A stretch of 37,637 nt of DNA. Source: Planctomycetota bacterium (GTDB lineage: Bacteria; Planctomycetota; UBA8108; JACQVS01). The translations under genes were made by a program, and so were the position numbers. The stretch lies in NCBI GenBank assembly GCA_016209605.1, contig JACQVS010000188.1, positions 1 to 37,637 on the forward strand, in the 5' to 3' direction. Numbering within the stretch: position 1 is the first letter of the stretch; every line of letters begins with the position of its first letter. A model generated the notes under the pieces. The model had not been told where the DNA came from and searched no databases. It saw only the letters and a program-made list of their open reading frames with translations. Shown in pieces: positions 7,603-16,855 of the stretch.

Positions 7603-9957
7603 ATGTGGAATGGATCTCGCAGCGTGCTCTTCTCTGGCGCCGCGGTCCTGGCGGCCGTCTTTGCGGCCGACGGCCCGACGGCCCTCGCCGAACCCGGCCA
7701 AGCCGCTCCGGCCTGGAGCTCCGAAAACCGCTTTCGCCTCCGGCTCGCGGTGGATGGAAAAGGACGGAAGCGGTCCAACTCGCCCGCCTCGGCGGCGATC
7801 GACTTCCAGGAAGCCCTGCGTGCCTGCGGCGCGGCCGGCGATTTCGCTGAGGCTACCGTCGCGGTCGTGCCGCTCGCCGCGGCCGGGCTGGCCGGGGGCA
7901 ACTCGGGCCGCGTGCCCCACCGCCTGGACCGTCTTTTCGGGAGCACCAAGGTTGTCCTGCACTTCGTCGTGACGGACGAAACCTGCAGGAGCTTCGCGGT
8001 CTATTTCGACACCGTCGAGTCGGGCCGGGGCGATCCGCGCCTCTTTCCCGGCCTGGTCGGCGACGGAGACCTCTTCCGCGAGGAGTTCGGGCGGCGCGAG
8101 ATCGCCGCCAGCCACTTCGACCAGTTCGTGGACTTCGACGGCGACGGCGACCTGGACCTGTTCAAGGGCGGCGTCGAGCCGTTCGCCTACTGCTACGAGA
8201 ACGTTGGAGGCAACCGGCTGGCGGGGCGCGGCCGGCTCGCCTCGGGCGGCGAGCTTTTCAAGCTGCCGTGCAGCCCGGACAACCGGAGCTGGGTGACCGT
8301 GGCCTTCTTCGACCTCGATGGAGATGGCGATCAGGATTTCTTCCCCAGCTTCAACGACGGCCCCGACCGCGGGCAAATCATCTTCTACCGGAACGCGGCG
8401 CGGGAGCGGGGCGGCCAGCTCGCCTTCGAGCGCGCCGGGACGCTCAAGACGGCGTCGGGCACGCCGCTGGCCGGAGGGGCGCAGGCGGGCGGCTGGTTCC
8501 CGTCCATCGCCTTCGTGCGGAACCGGGACGGCGACCAGAGCGGCTCCGTGGACGCGCTTGTCGGCAGCGGCAACCGTTGCTGGCTCTATCGCGGGCTCGG
8601 CGCCGGCGCCGACGGCTCGCCGCGCTTCGCCGACGCCGTCGCCGTTCAAGCCGGCGGCCAGGACATCGCGCTGGTGAATCCGCGCTTCGACTGCGCCGAC
8701 GCGGACGGCGATGGCGACCTGGACCTCTTCGCCGGCACGCAGCCGGGGCCGGTCTTCTTCTTCCGCAACGTGGGCGGGCGCACCTCGCCCCAATTCGTCG
8801 CCGGGCTCGCGGTGGCTTTCGAGGGCAAGTATTTGATCGGCGATGCGCACTCCGGCCTGAAAGTGGCCGACTTCGATGGCGACGGATTGGCGGATCTCGC
8901 CGCCGGCCGGTTCTGGGAGCGAACGGACCTGAACCGCGCCGATCTGCCGCGCGACTTCGGCGGCTTCTGGAGGAACGCCGGCTCGCGGGCGGAGCCGCGG
9001 TTCGAGCGGAGCCGGCGCGGCGGGCCTCACACCGAGGGATTCCAGATTTGCGACGCCATCCGCCAGAACTGCGTCCGCGCCGTCGATTGGAATAACGACG
9101 GCCGCCTCGACCTGCTGGCCGGCGACACGGACGGTTTCGTCTGGTTTTTCGCCAATCAGGGCAGCCGCTCCTTCCCGGTGTTCGCGCCGGGCGGAAAGCT
9201 ACGCGCCGGAGGCCGGCCGCTCAGCGCCGCCGGCACGGGCGGCCACGCGCGCCTCGACGCCTGCGACTGGAACGACGATGGCCGGCGCGACCTGCTGGTC
9301 GCCGAAGGCAGCGGGACGGTCACGCTTTTCTTGAACGGGGGGACCGGCTCAAAACCGGGTCTGGAGCCCGATCTGGAAGCCGGCCGGAAGCTTCTGGCCG
9401 GCGGGAAGCCTGTTCAGGTGGGCGCCCGCGCCAGCGCGCTCGGGTGCGATTGGGACGGCGACGGGCGCGTGGACCTCGTGCTGGCGGATGACCGAGGATA
9501 TTCCTTCCTGAGGAACATCGGCTCGGGCGCGGAGCCGGTTCTGGCGGCCCCCGAGCCGATCCGTTTCGGCGGCAAACCGGTCAACTACGTTCGGCCAAAC
9601 CTGGGTTCGTTCGCCGACTGGGACGGCGACGGCAAGAGAGACCTCATCGGCTGCCACTTCGAGAACAGCATCCGCTTCTACCGGAACATCGGCTCCGGCG
9701 CGCCGGGAGCCGAGCCGGAGTTTGCCGATCCCGAGGGCCTGACCATCTTGCAGGCCTCCTCGCCGCAGATGATCTCCGGGGCGGACGCGGTGGACTGGAA
9801 CGGCGACGGCGACCTGGACCTCCTCACCGGCCAGGGGCACGGCGGCAGCGGCCTGCGCTTCTTCGAGCGCGACTGGATCGAGGACGAGCTCCACGGCGCC
9901 CATCCGGCCGTGACGGTTCAGACGGTGGAGAAGAAACCGGAGGTTCCGATCCGATGA
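7603..9957 (+). CDS. secreted FG-GAP/VCBS-repeat protein
   Basis: A 784-residue exported protein. The first residues form a signal peptide (VLFSGAAVLAAVFAADG, with cleavage probably near ALA). The rest is a run of FG-GAP/VCBS-type blades, each with a calcium-binding loop of the DxDGDGxxD kind: DFDGDGDLD, DLDGDGDQD, DADGDGDLD, DFDGDGLAD, DWNNDGRLD, DWNDDGRRD, DWDGDGRVD, DWDGDGKRD and DWNGDGDLD. Blades typically end in a FFRNVG or FYRNIGSG strand. Such beta-propellers act as extracellular binding or scaffold proteins, and some are lyases; no catalytic motif was identified. Its stop overlaps the start of the next gene in ATGA (9954-9957), so the two are translationally coupled. Confidence 0.85.
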   Translation: MWNGSRSVLFSGAAVLAAVFAADGPTALAEPGQAAPAWSSENRFRLRLAVDGKGRKRSNSPASAAIDFQEALRACGAAGDFAEATVAVVPLAAAGLAGGNSGRVPHRLDRLFGSTKVVLHFVVTDETCRSFAVYFDTVESGRGDPRLFPGLVGDGDLFREEFGRREIAASHFDQFVDFDGDGDLDLFKGGVEPFAYCYENVGGNRLAGRGRLASGGELFKLPCSPDNRSWVTVAFFDLDGDGDQDFFPSFNDGPDRGQIIFYRNAARERGGQLAFERAGTLKTASGTPLAGGAQAGGWFPSIAFVRNRDGDQSGSVDALVGSGNRCWLYRGLGAGADGSPRFADAVAVQAGGQDIALVNPRFDCADADGDGDLDLFAGTQPGPVFFFRNVGGRTSPQFVAGLAVAFEGKYLIGDAHSGLKVADFDGDGLADLAAGRFWERTDLNRADLPRDFGGFWRNAGSRAEPRFERSRRGGPHTEGFQICDAIRQNCVRAVDWNNDGRLDLLAGDTDGFVWFFANQGSRSFPVFAPGGKLRAGGRPLSAAGTGGHARLDACDWNDDGRRDLLVAEGSGTVTLFLNGGTGSKPGLEPDLEAGRKLLAGGKPVQVGARASALGCDWDGDGRVDLVLADDRGYSFLRNIGSGAEPVLAAPEPIRFGGKPVNYVRPNLGSFADWDGDGKRDLIGCHFENSIRFYRNIGSGAPGAEPEFADPEGLTILQASSPQMISGADAVDWNGDGDLDLLTGQGHGGSGLRFFERDWIEDELHGAHPAVTVQTVEKKPEVPIR

Positions 9958-11375
9958 TGGCCCAGCTCAATAAAAGTTCGATCTTGCTCGCGGTGTCAGG
10001 CCTTTCCCTCTGGCCGTTGGCGCCCCTTCCCGCGGAGACGAATGGACCCGACTTCCTGGGCATCGTCCGGCGCTACGCCGACACCCTGATCGAGCGCGGG
10101 CAGGACGCTTACGGGCCGCAGCCAAGCGGCCTCTTGCTGAGCGCCCTGGATCGAACCACCCTGGCCCCGCTGGCGGTGCGCCCCGCGGCGCCGGCGGGGA
10201 TCCGGCGCGGCGACCGCCCGGGCCGGGCCTGGAGCGCCATGAACGGCGCCAATCCACAGCTGGACGAGAATCTCCTGCGCGTCCTCTACGCTCTCAGCGA
10301 GATCACCGGCGAGGCGCGCTACGCCAAGGCCGCCGACGAGGAGTTGAGCTGGTTTTTTCTCCATACCCAGTCGCCCGCGACCGGCCTCCTGCCGTGGGGG
10401 GAGCATCTGTCGTGGGACGTGATGCTGGACCGGCCCGTGAGCGGCGGGGACGAGATGATGCACGAGTTCGCCCGGCCCTGGGTGTTGTGGGACCGCTGCT
10501 TCGCGCTGGCGCCGGAGGCCAGCCGGAAGTTCGCGCTCGGCTTGTGGGAGCACCAGATCGCCGACCACCAGACGGGAGGCTTCGACCGCCACGCGCCTTA
10601 CCTCGAGCCCGGTCCGTCGGATGGGAGAGACTTTCCGCGCCACGCCGGCTTCTATATCAGCACTTGGTGCTACGCCTGGAAATACACCAAGAGCGAGGCG
10701 TTCCTTCGCGCCATCGAAACGCTGCTGGCCCGCTTCGAGCGCAAGCGGACGCAGAAAGATGGCTCGCTGGCCGCCACCATCGGCCCCCTCGACTGCGAGA
10801 CCGCCGCGGCGATGGTGCCGGAGCCGCTGGCCTCGCGGTTGAAGGCATTCACGGCCAAGGAAGATGAGCTCCTCCTGCCGGAGCTGCGGAAGCAGGTCGA
10901 AGCCCACGCCCGTTCCGCCCCCGGCGCTCCGCCCGCCGCGCTTCCCCCGAAGTGGTCTTCCGGTTACAGCGCCAGCACGCTGGCCTCTTCGGCGATGTTC
11001 TGCCTCGCTCGCCACGAGCAGACGGGCAGCCCGGCGTATCGCGACCTCCTGCTCGCCATCGCCGATGATTACCTGGGCTCGCAGCCGGAGGAGGACCTGG
11101 ACGCCTGGCCGATGAGCTTCGCCCACGCCATCAGCGCGCAGGTCGCGGCCTACCGGTTCACCTCGCGGCCGGTTTATCTCGAGCAGGCTCGACAGCTGGC
11201 GCGGCGGGCGGTGGACCTTTTCTGGCAGGACAGCCCGCTCCCCCGCGCCAGCATGAAGACCGGGCACTACGAAACCATCACCGGCGCCGATTCGCTCGGC
11301 CTGGCGCTCCTGGAAGTGCACGCGGCCGCCCGCGGGTTGACCGCCCGGATCCCGTCGAACACCATTGACCGGTGA
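9954..11375 (+). CDS. secreted alpha-toroid protein, paralogue 1
   Basis: A 473-residue exported protein with a signal peptide (ILLAVSGLSLWPLAPLPAE) followed by an all-helical body with helix pairs such as ENLLRVLYALSEITGEARYAKAADEEL, typical of (alpha/alpha) toroid enzymes. Strongly conserved stretches shared with the next gene are SPATGLLPWGEH.SWDV, FALGLWEHQIAD, FDRHA and DFPRHAGFYI, and near the end HYETITGAD. These are rich in His, Asp, Glu and Trp, as in polysaccharide lyases or glycosidases with this fold. I cannot name the family or substrate. The start overlaps the FG-GAP stop (ATGA). It is the middle gene of a three-gene operon. Confidence 0.72.
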   Translation: MMAQLNKSSILLAVSGLSLWPLAPLPAETNGPDFLGIVRRYADTLIERGQDAYGPQPSGLLLSALDRTTLAPLAVRPAAPAGIRRGDRPGRAWSAMNGANPQLDENLLRVLYALSEITGEARYAKAADEELSWFFLHTQSPATGLLPWGEHLSWDVMLDRPVSGGDEMMHEFARPWVLWDRCFALAPEASRKFALGLWEHQIADHQTGGFDRHAPYLEPGPSDGRDFPRHAGFYISTWCYAWKYTKSEAFLRAIETLLARFERKRTQKDGSLAATIGPLDCETAAAMVPEPLASRLKAFTAKEDELLLPELRKQVEAHARSAPGAPPAALPPKWSSGYSASTLASSAMFCLARHEQTGSPAYRDLLLAIADDYLGSQPEEDLDAWPMSFAHAISAQVAAYRFTSRPVYLEQARQLARRAVDLFWQDSPLPRASMKTGHYETITGADSLGLALLEVHAAARGLTARIPSNTIDR

Positions 11376-11379
11376 TCCC

Positions 11380-12897
11380 ATGAACAGGAAGCGCGGCGAA
11401 TTCAACAGGCGATCATGGACGTGGCGGCTTGCTGCGGTCCTGCCAACCGCCATGGCGTGGTTTTTCACGGCGAGCGGCGAGGAATCGCCGAAGGCTCCCG
11501 TCCCCAGCTCGCCTTACCTGGGCATCGTTTACCGCTACGCCGACGCCATGCTGGAAAAGGGGCGCGATGCCTACGGACCGCATAAATCCGGCTTGTTTCT
11601 CAGCGCGCTGGACCGCGCCAGGCTGGCCCCCTTGGCCGAGCGCCCCCCCGCTCCTGCCGGCGTGCGCGAGAGCGACCGAGTTGGAGCGAAAGGAGGAGCC
11701 CTGGTCGGGGCGAATCCGCACCACGACCAGAACCTGCTGCGGCTGCTGGACACCCTGAGCGAGCTGTCCGGCAAGCCGAAGTATCGCGAGGCCGTGGATG
11801 CCGAGCTGAAGTGGTTTCTGGAAAAGGCGCCGTCGCCGGCCACCGGCCTGCTCCCCTGGGGCGAGCACATGTCGTGGGACGTATTCAAGGACGAGCCGAT
11901 CGCGGCCAACGGGGCCGAAACCGGCACGCACGAGTTCTTCCGGCCGTGGCTCCTGTGGGACCGCTGTTTTGACCTGGCGCCGGAGGCGAGCGCGCGGTTC
12001 GCGCTGGGTTTGTGGGAGCACCAGATCGCGGACCAGAAGACCGGCGCCTTCGACCGGCACGCCGGCTTCTGGAAGCATTCGGCGCGGGACGGTATGGACT
12101 TCCCGCGCCACGCCGGCTTCTACATCCGCACCTGGGCGGTAGCTTCTGCGCGCGCGAAGGACGAGCGGTTCTTGAAAGCCATCGAGACGCTCCTGGAGCG
12201 GTTCGAGAAGAAGCGGCATCCGGCGACCGGGCTCATCCCGTCGCATACGGGGGATGCGAACGCGCAGACGGCCTCCACGCTGTCGCTGGCCATGGATTGC
12301 GACGGCGCGGCCCATCGAGTGCCCGAACCGCTGGCTACCCGCTTGCGAGCGTTTGCAGCGCGCGAGGACCAGGTCTTCGGCGCGCTGCCGCACGACCTCA
12401 AGCGCGCCGGGGGATTCGTGGCCGGTGTGGACGTAGCCACGGGCAAACCGAGCGGCGGGCCCACGCCGCTCTGGGACGCCCGCTACGGCGGCAGCACCAC
12501 GGCGCAGGTCGGGCTGATGTGCGCCTCGCGCTACGAGAACACCGGCAGGATCGCCTACCGCGAGCTCCTTCACGCCGCGGCCGATGCTTACCTGGCCTCT
12601 CTGCCCGCGGCGGATGCGGACGCGTGGCCGGCGACCTTCGGGCACGCCATCAGCCTGGAGCTGGCCGCCTGGCGCTCGACGGCGCGGCAGCTTTACCTGG
12701 ACCGCGCCCGCGAGCTGGCCGGCCGGGCCGTCGAGAAGCTTTTCGGCGCGAGCCCGCTGCCGCGCGCCAGCCTGAAGACCGACCACTACGAAACCATCAC
12801 CGGGGCGGACACGCTGGCCCTGGCGCTGGTGGAGCTGCACCTGCACATCCTCTACATAACCGCCGTGCGCTGCCCGCCGAACACGGCGGATCGATAA
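11380..12897 (+). CDS. secreted alpha-toroid protein, paralogue 2
   Basis: A 505-residue paralogue of the preceding gene, colinear along its whole length and sharing YGP..SGL.LSALDR, LPWGEH.SWDV, LWEHQIAD, FDRHA, DFPRHAGFYI.TW, ETLL.RFE and HYETITGAD. It has its own signal segment (AAVLPTAMAWFFTASGEE). Relative to paralogue 1 it carries an insertion around AREDQVFGALPHDLKRAGGFVAG. The frame opens at a TTG (11365), but the ATG at 11380 lies four bases after the preceding stop with GGTGAT just upstream and is preferred. The pair is a tandem duplication that has diverged. It is probably an extracellular carbohydrate-active enzyme; its substrate is unknown. Confidence 0.72.
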   Translation: MNRKRGEFNRRSWTWRLAAVLPTAMAWFFTASGEESPKAPVPSSPYLGIVYRYADAMLEKGRDAYGPHKSGLFLSALDRARLAPLAERPPAPAGVRESDRVGAKGGALVGANPHHDQNLLRLLDTLSELSGKPKYREAVDAELKWFLEKAPSPATGLLPWGEHMSWDVFKDEPIAANGAETGTHEFFRPWLLWDRCFDLAPEASARFALGLWEHQIADQKTGAFDRHAGFWKHSARDGMDFPRHAGFYIRTWAVASARAKDERFLKAIETLLERFEKKRHPATGLIPSHTGDANAQTASTLSLAMDCDGAAHRVPEPLATRLRAFAAREDQVFGALPHDLKRAGGFVAGVDVATGKPSGGPTPLWDARYGGSTTAQVGLMCASRYENTGRIAYRELLHAAADAYLASLPAADADAWPATFGHAISLELAAWRSTARQLYLDRARELAGRAVEKLFGASPLPRASLKTDHYETITGADTLALALVELHLHILYITAVRCPPNTADR

Positions 12898-12940
12898 ACC
12901 TTCATGCCGTCGCCAAACACCGATATAGCGATACCCGCCT

Positions 12941-13291
12941 CTATTCCAGCTCATGCACGTCGTGGAGCACGCCTCGCGGGACGCAGACGGTCAGCACCGT
13001 GAGATCACCGACGGCCTTGTGCTTTGTTCCGCGCGGAACGTAGACGACCACTCCTCGATGCAGTTCAATTTCATGATCGTCGAGAACCATCTTGCCCTGG
13101 CCGTCGATGACGTAGTAGAACTCGTCGGTCTTTTTGTGGTAGTGGAGCTTGGCCTCCTTGATCTGGACGTGATGGACTTCTCCGGCGGCGCCGTCTTTCT
13201 CCTCGATCAGGCAGCGAATTTGGCCGCAGGTTTCGGCCCAAGGTTTAACTTCCTCTGGATCTCGACGCAAGAACGTGCTTTTGACGCCCAT
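12941..13291 (-). CDS. small cupin-domain protein
   Basis: A single-domain cupin of 116 residues. The first conserved motif is LHYHKKTDEFYYVIDGQG, giving His50, His52 and Glu57, and the second is VPRGTKHKA with His91: the full set of cupin metal ligands. Small cupins of this kind are isomerases, dioxygenases or sugar-binding regulators; nothing here tells which. The ATG at 13291 has a good ribosome site (GGAGGG, four bases upstream). It follows the large secreted protein at 13346-16222 by 54 bases on the same strand and may be co-transcribed with it. Confidence 0.9.
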   Translation of the reverse strand: MGVKSTFLRRDPEEVKPWAETCGQIRCLIEEKDGAAGEVHHVQIKEAKLHYHKKTDEFYYVIDGQGKMVLDDHEIELHRGVVVYVPRGTKHKAVGDLTVLTVCVPRGVLHDVHELE

Positions 13292-13345
13292 GGTTCCCTC
13301 CGCAAATGGTGTTTGAGTGATGATGGTCTTTAATTGCGCAGTTAA

Positions 13346-16222
13346 TTATCGCAGTTTCAACTCATACTCTCCAGCTTGCGCGTCCCATTCCGCAAAGCCG
13401 CCTGACCAGCTCACGGCCTTGGTGATATCTTGAGGCTTGCCATCCGGGCCGCGATAGGTGAAGATCGCTTTTTCCGGCGCCGCATCGGACAGCAGGGGTT
13501 GAGGATTCAGCCGCAGGCCGGCTCGTTTGTAAACCCGTAGCACCACGGCATCTTTTCCCGGCAGAACCTCCAACAGAGGGGGGTAGCCCCACGCCGGCTC
13601 TCGCAACTCGATCCACAAGAGCGGCTGCCCCATGGCCAAGCCCGCTTCGTGGCCGTAAACCCAAAGGGAAGGCCGGGACCAGGGGAGATTGTTTCGGAAC
13701 TGAACGCGAAACCCTCGGTGGTTCGGCAATACTTGAGTCCGACACTCCAACCATCGGCTGCCGGGCGAGATACCCATCGTCCATCGGGACATGTAGGCGC
13801 CATACGACATCATGTCGATCCCTCGGGCCCCCTCCACGCGCTGTTTTGCCAGCGGTGCCGACCACCGAATGATGTTGCCGAACAGCCCGCGATAAAACAT
13901 GAAGTCATCGTAGAAATACAGGGGCATCTGGGTGAGGATGCTGGGGTGGGCGTGGTGAAAAAACGCCTGGACGGCGGTCATGTTGTCCGTCTCGAGCGTA
14001 TCGAGCAATTGCCTGCTCACGACAAGCCATCGCGCCTGGGCGGTAGCGAAGTTCGCCGCTTTCTCCCGGCCAATAACCTCCAGCTGCCCGTCAGCCCAGA
14101 ATGCCCCGATACCGCGGTGCACGCAGATGGGGTTGTAAACGGTATCGAAAACCCGGGCACGCTTCGGCTCGAATTCCGAAACAGACCAGTAGCCGTGGGG
14201 GTTCTTCTCGGCGGTAGCCATGAAGTCATCGAACAGCATTCTGGCGGCCTGGGCGTACTTCTGCTCGCTTTTCAAGGTGTAGGCATGCAGCATCAACGGG
14301 ATCATCATCACCATTCGGCCAGGTGAGCTCGAGCGGCATGAGGCCTGGAACTTCGCAAAGTCCGGTGGATTGCCGCCAAGGATTTCCAGGGTGAAGTCGG
14401 CAAACCGCAACACCGCGTCGCGGTAATCCAGGGCGGGATACTTCAGGTTGCCCGTCAGTTCGAAATGCTCGGCGAAACGGAGCCAGGTGGGCAGATCCGT
14501 CGCGAAATATGAGGGGTTGTTCTCCCAGCCCTCACTCCCGTCGGCACTGCCCTTGATCGGGTCGCCGCCACGCTCGATGTGGGTTTTCAGGCCCTTGATG
14601 ACGGCGTCGGTCTGATCCTTCGCATCGGCGGTCGTCCGCAAAGCTTGCCTGACTCCCGACGCATCCGGCTGGTTGAACAGGTAGGGCAAGAATCCGAGCA
14701 AAGAATACTGTGCCGGCGGCTCGCGCTTTTGCTGGCTAAGACCGAGCGCAAACGCCTTCCCCGCAAGATCAGCGATTTCTTCCTGCGTGAACGGGCGATC
14801 AATCCACCCCCCGGCCGCACCGAGCACGTCCCGCACGGCAATCTCCGTCGCGCCGGATTCTTCTCCCACGCTCACCATATACTGCCGGAAGAACCAATCA
14901 ACCTTCGAGTGCCACGTGATGAACTTGAGGGCCTCTTCCATGGAGCGAACCGTTTCCTGGTCCATTCCTGCGGGAGGATTGGTAATCTTCTTGCTTGACA
15001 GGACCTCAGGAGTGAGCCAATCCCAGTAGCCGAGGTTGCCGGGATTTATGATCGGATTAAACAGGTGAAGCACGCCTCGGTCATTCAGGTCATACCGCCA
15101 TTGGAGGGCGAGGCGGCGCCCATCGATCTCGACCCAGGCCCGTTCCGGCCTGTAGAGACCCGCCGGGTTGGCCGTAAACGGGTTGTTGCCGTAGCCCACC
15201 GTGAGCGGCGTATCATGATACTGGTACACGGCCACGTATGCACCGTCACCGATCTGGTGCAGGGACCACGGGCTTTCCCACAGAGGCTCGCGAATCTGCT
15301 TGAAATCCGCTGGGACCTTCCAGATGCTCACCTTCTGGTCGCCGCCGAGGTAGCCTTCGGCCTTCTCCAGGCTGAATCCCTCGAGAGCCGTGTAGCTTCC
15401 TTCGGGGCAAAGCCAGTAGGTGCACTGCCAGTCCATCAGGCCGCCCCGCCGGCCCTTGGTCCTGCCTTCAATGTATACCTTGGTGATGATCCCTTCGGTT
15501 ATGACGGCACTGAAAGGCTGGGCAGGGTCCGCGTGGGAACTGGTATCGGCGGCTTCGCCCGCTTCGAATCCTGCGTAGCGAAATACTTCCTTGCCTTTCC
15601 ATGTCACCGTCAGGCCGTCCGGCAGGTTCTCGAATTGCAAATCACCCTGCCGGATGGCGAATCGCTCGCTCACAGTTTTGTCTTTCAGGCTCCGGGTTAC
15701 AGGCTCTACCGGGCGTTTGGAGTAGACGCGAAGTGTGAGCTTTTCTTTGCCATGAGCCGGAACCGTGTAACGCAGCAGATAGAGGGCGGCGCAGACGGAA
15801 TCTTCGAATTTCCGGGCAGCTTGATCTTCCGCGGTCAGCGTGGCGCCGAGCTCGGGAAAGTTCTCATTTGCCAATGCCAGTATCTTCGCGCGATTCTCTC
15901 TCGCCGCCGGAGAATCGCCGCTCACATGGTTCAGCAGGGCGTAGCGGTGGCCCCAATCCGGCCTTCCTTCGCGAGCGGTTTTCCAGGTCACCGAATCCCA
16001 CACGAAATAAGGAACCTCCTTCCCCTCCTTGTCAAAGAACCGCACCGCCCAGGGATCAGGCACTTCGCCAGGCTGAAATTTCGCCCGCACGAAGGAATAA
16101 GGAGCAATATTGTTGGCCTGCGCGAGATGAACAACAAGTTCTCGCACTTGTTCCTGGCCAACCGCTGCCGCGCAAGGCAACAGGACCGCAAGGCCAAAAA
16201 CGGCATGAACAATCGGATTCAT
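13346..16222 (-). CDS. large secreted protein of unknown function
   Basis: An exported protein of 958 residues with a clear signal peptide (VHAVFGLAVLLPCAAAVGQE). The first half looks beta-rich; the middle, about residues 560-760, has helix pairs like those of alpha-toroid enzymes (YPALDYRDAVLRFADFTLEIL, KYAQAARMLFDDFM); the C-terminus returns to beta-strands (LRLNPQPLLSDAAPEKAIFTY). This beta/alpha-toroid/beta layout recalls polysaccharide lyases and glycosidases, but I do not recognise the family or catalytic residues. The ATG at 16222 has AAAGGA six bases upstream. A perfect 15-base dyad lies just upstream of it. The cupin gene follows. Confidence 0.75.
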   Translation of the reverse strand: MNPIVHAVFGLAVLLPCAAAVGQEQVRELVVHLAQANNIAPYSFVRAKFQPGEVPDPWAVRFFDKEGKEVPYFVWDSVTWKTAREGRPDWGHRYALLNHVSGDSPAARENRAKILALANENFPELGATLTAEDQAARKFEDSVCAALYLLRYTVPAHGKEKLTLRVYSKRPVEPVTRSLKDKTVSERFAIRQGDLQFENLPDGLTVTWKGKEVFRYAGFEAGEAADTSSHADPAQPFSAVITEGIITKVYIEGRTKGRRGGLMDWQCTYWLCPEGSYTALEGFSLEKAEGYLGGDQKVSIWKVPADFKQIREPLWESPWSLHQIGDGAYVAVYQYHDTPLTVGYGNNPFTANPAGLYRPERAWVEIDGRRLALQWRYDLNDRGVLHLFNPIINPGNLGYWDWLTPEVLSSKKITNPPAGMDQETVRSMEEALKFITWHSKVDWFFRQYMVSVGEESGATEIAVRDVLGAAGGWIDRPFTQEEIADLAGKAFALGLSQQKREPPAQYSLLGFLPYLFNQPDASGVRQALRTTADAKDQTDAVIKGLKTHIERGGDPIKGSADGSEGWENNPSYFATDLPTWLRFAEHFELTGNLKYPALDYRDAVLRFADFTLEILGGNPPDFAKFQASCRSSSPGRMVMMIPLMLHAYTLKSEQKYAQAARMLFDDFMATAEKNPHGYWSVSEFEPKRARVFDTVYNPICVHRGIGAFWADGQLEVIGREKAANFATAQARWLVVSRQLLDTLETDNMTAVQAFFHHAHPSILTQMPLYFYDDFMFYRGLFGNIIRWSAPLAKQRVEGARGIDMMSYGAYMSRWTMGISPGSRWLECRTQVLPNHRGFRVQFRNNLPWSRPSLWVYGHEAGLAMGQPLLWIELREPAWGYPPLLEVLPGKDAVVLRVYKRAGLRLNPQPLLSDAAPEKAIFTYRGPDGKPQDITKAVSWSGGFAEWDAQAGEYELKLR

Positions 16223-16244
16223 GATTGTTCCTTTCTAGCTATAC

Positions 16245-16286
16245 TTTTGCATATTTTTGACCGTCTGCGGGCAAAAATATGCAAAA
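16245..16286. promoter_or_regulatory. 15-bp perfect inverted repeat upstream of the large secreted protein
   Basis: TTTTGCATATTTTTG (16245-16259) and its exact reverse complement (16272-16286) are separated by 12 bases. They lie 22 bases upstream of the ATG at 16222, in the gap after the membrane-protein gene ending at 16339. Outer TAGC/GCTA bases extend the symmetry with a bulge. The arms are AT-rich and no T-run follows on the minus strand, so it is not an ordinary terminator. An operator, or a hairpin in the 5' leader of the secreted-protein mRNA, is more likely. Confidence 0.55.
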
Positions 16287-16338
16287 GCTAAATGGATTGC
16301 AAGGGTTTCTGTTGAAACAAGGTTCTCCGGCCCTGGTT

Positions 16339-16842
16339 TCAATCTTCGCTGTCCTCCCGCGCCCGGCCTCTGGCGCTCGGCCTCTTCGGATCGCGGCCTC
16401 CGAAGACCAGAAGGAAGAGCGCCCCCAGCGCGCTCTCGCCGGCGACGCCGGCCCCCAGCGCCAGAGGCCAGCAGAGCAGGGCGGCCTTCTGGCCGTCGCT
16501 CACGGGCTTGGCGCCGGAACCCTGGATGAAGACCCGCGGCGGCGGATCCTGAGGATGGAGGTAAACGTTGCGATACTTGAGGTACGTCCCCGCCAGGCCG
16601 CAGGCCAAGGCCGCGAGGCCGATCCCCAGCAAAAGCGGGACGGAATGGCGCCGCAGCGGGATCAGGTGGAAAATCGCCAGCAGGAAAACCATCGCCGCCG
16701 CCACCGCCAGCGCCGCGGCAATCCAGGCCCACCCGCCGCTCAAGTAAATGTCCAGGCCCCACTCCCGCTCCTGGTAAAAGCGGAAGCTGGCGGCGCGGAG
16801 AAAGTTCAAGAATCCGGAGCCGTTCAACTCAATGGGCATCAT
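16339..16842 (-). CDS. small multi-span membrane protein, unknown
   Basis: A 167-residue protein with an amphipathic start (FLNFLRAASFRFYQEREWG) and about four hydrophobic helices: WAWIAAALAVAAAMVFLLAIFHLI, VPLLLGIGLAALACGLAGTYL, a segment beginning AALLCWPLALGAGVAG, and ALGALFLLVFGG. The C-terminus is charged. It has no recognised domain. It lies directly downstream of the phytase-like gene (about 29 bases after that gene's frame-corrected stop), so it is probably in the same transcript. The ATG at 16842 was chosen as the first Met of the frame. Confidence 0.62.
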   Translation of the reverse strand: MMPIELNGSGFLNFLRAASFRFYQEREWGLDIYLSGGWAWIAAALAVAAAMVFLLAIFHLIPLRRHSVPLLLGIGLAALACGLAGTYLKYRNVYLHPQDPPPRVFIQGSGAKPVSDGQKAALLCWPLALGAGVAGESALGALFLLVFGGRDPKRPSARGRAREDSED

Positions 16843-16855
16843 CTGGCATCATCGT

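Noticed and set aside
8120..9830. Repeated DNA in the FG-GAP gene as a possible CRISPR or tandem repeat
   Set aside because: The repeats are the protein's DxDGDG loops at irregular spacing, with diverged DNA between them.
7588..12954. Long minus-strand open frames of 480-513 codons
   Set aside because: They mirror the FG-GAP and toroid genes, lack signal peptides and domains, and are rich in Arg, Ala, Gly and Val as antisense shadows are.
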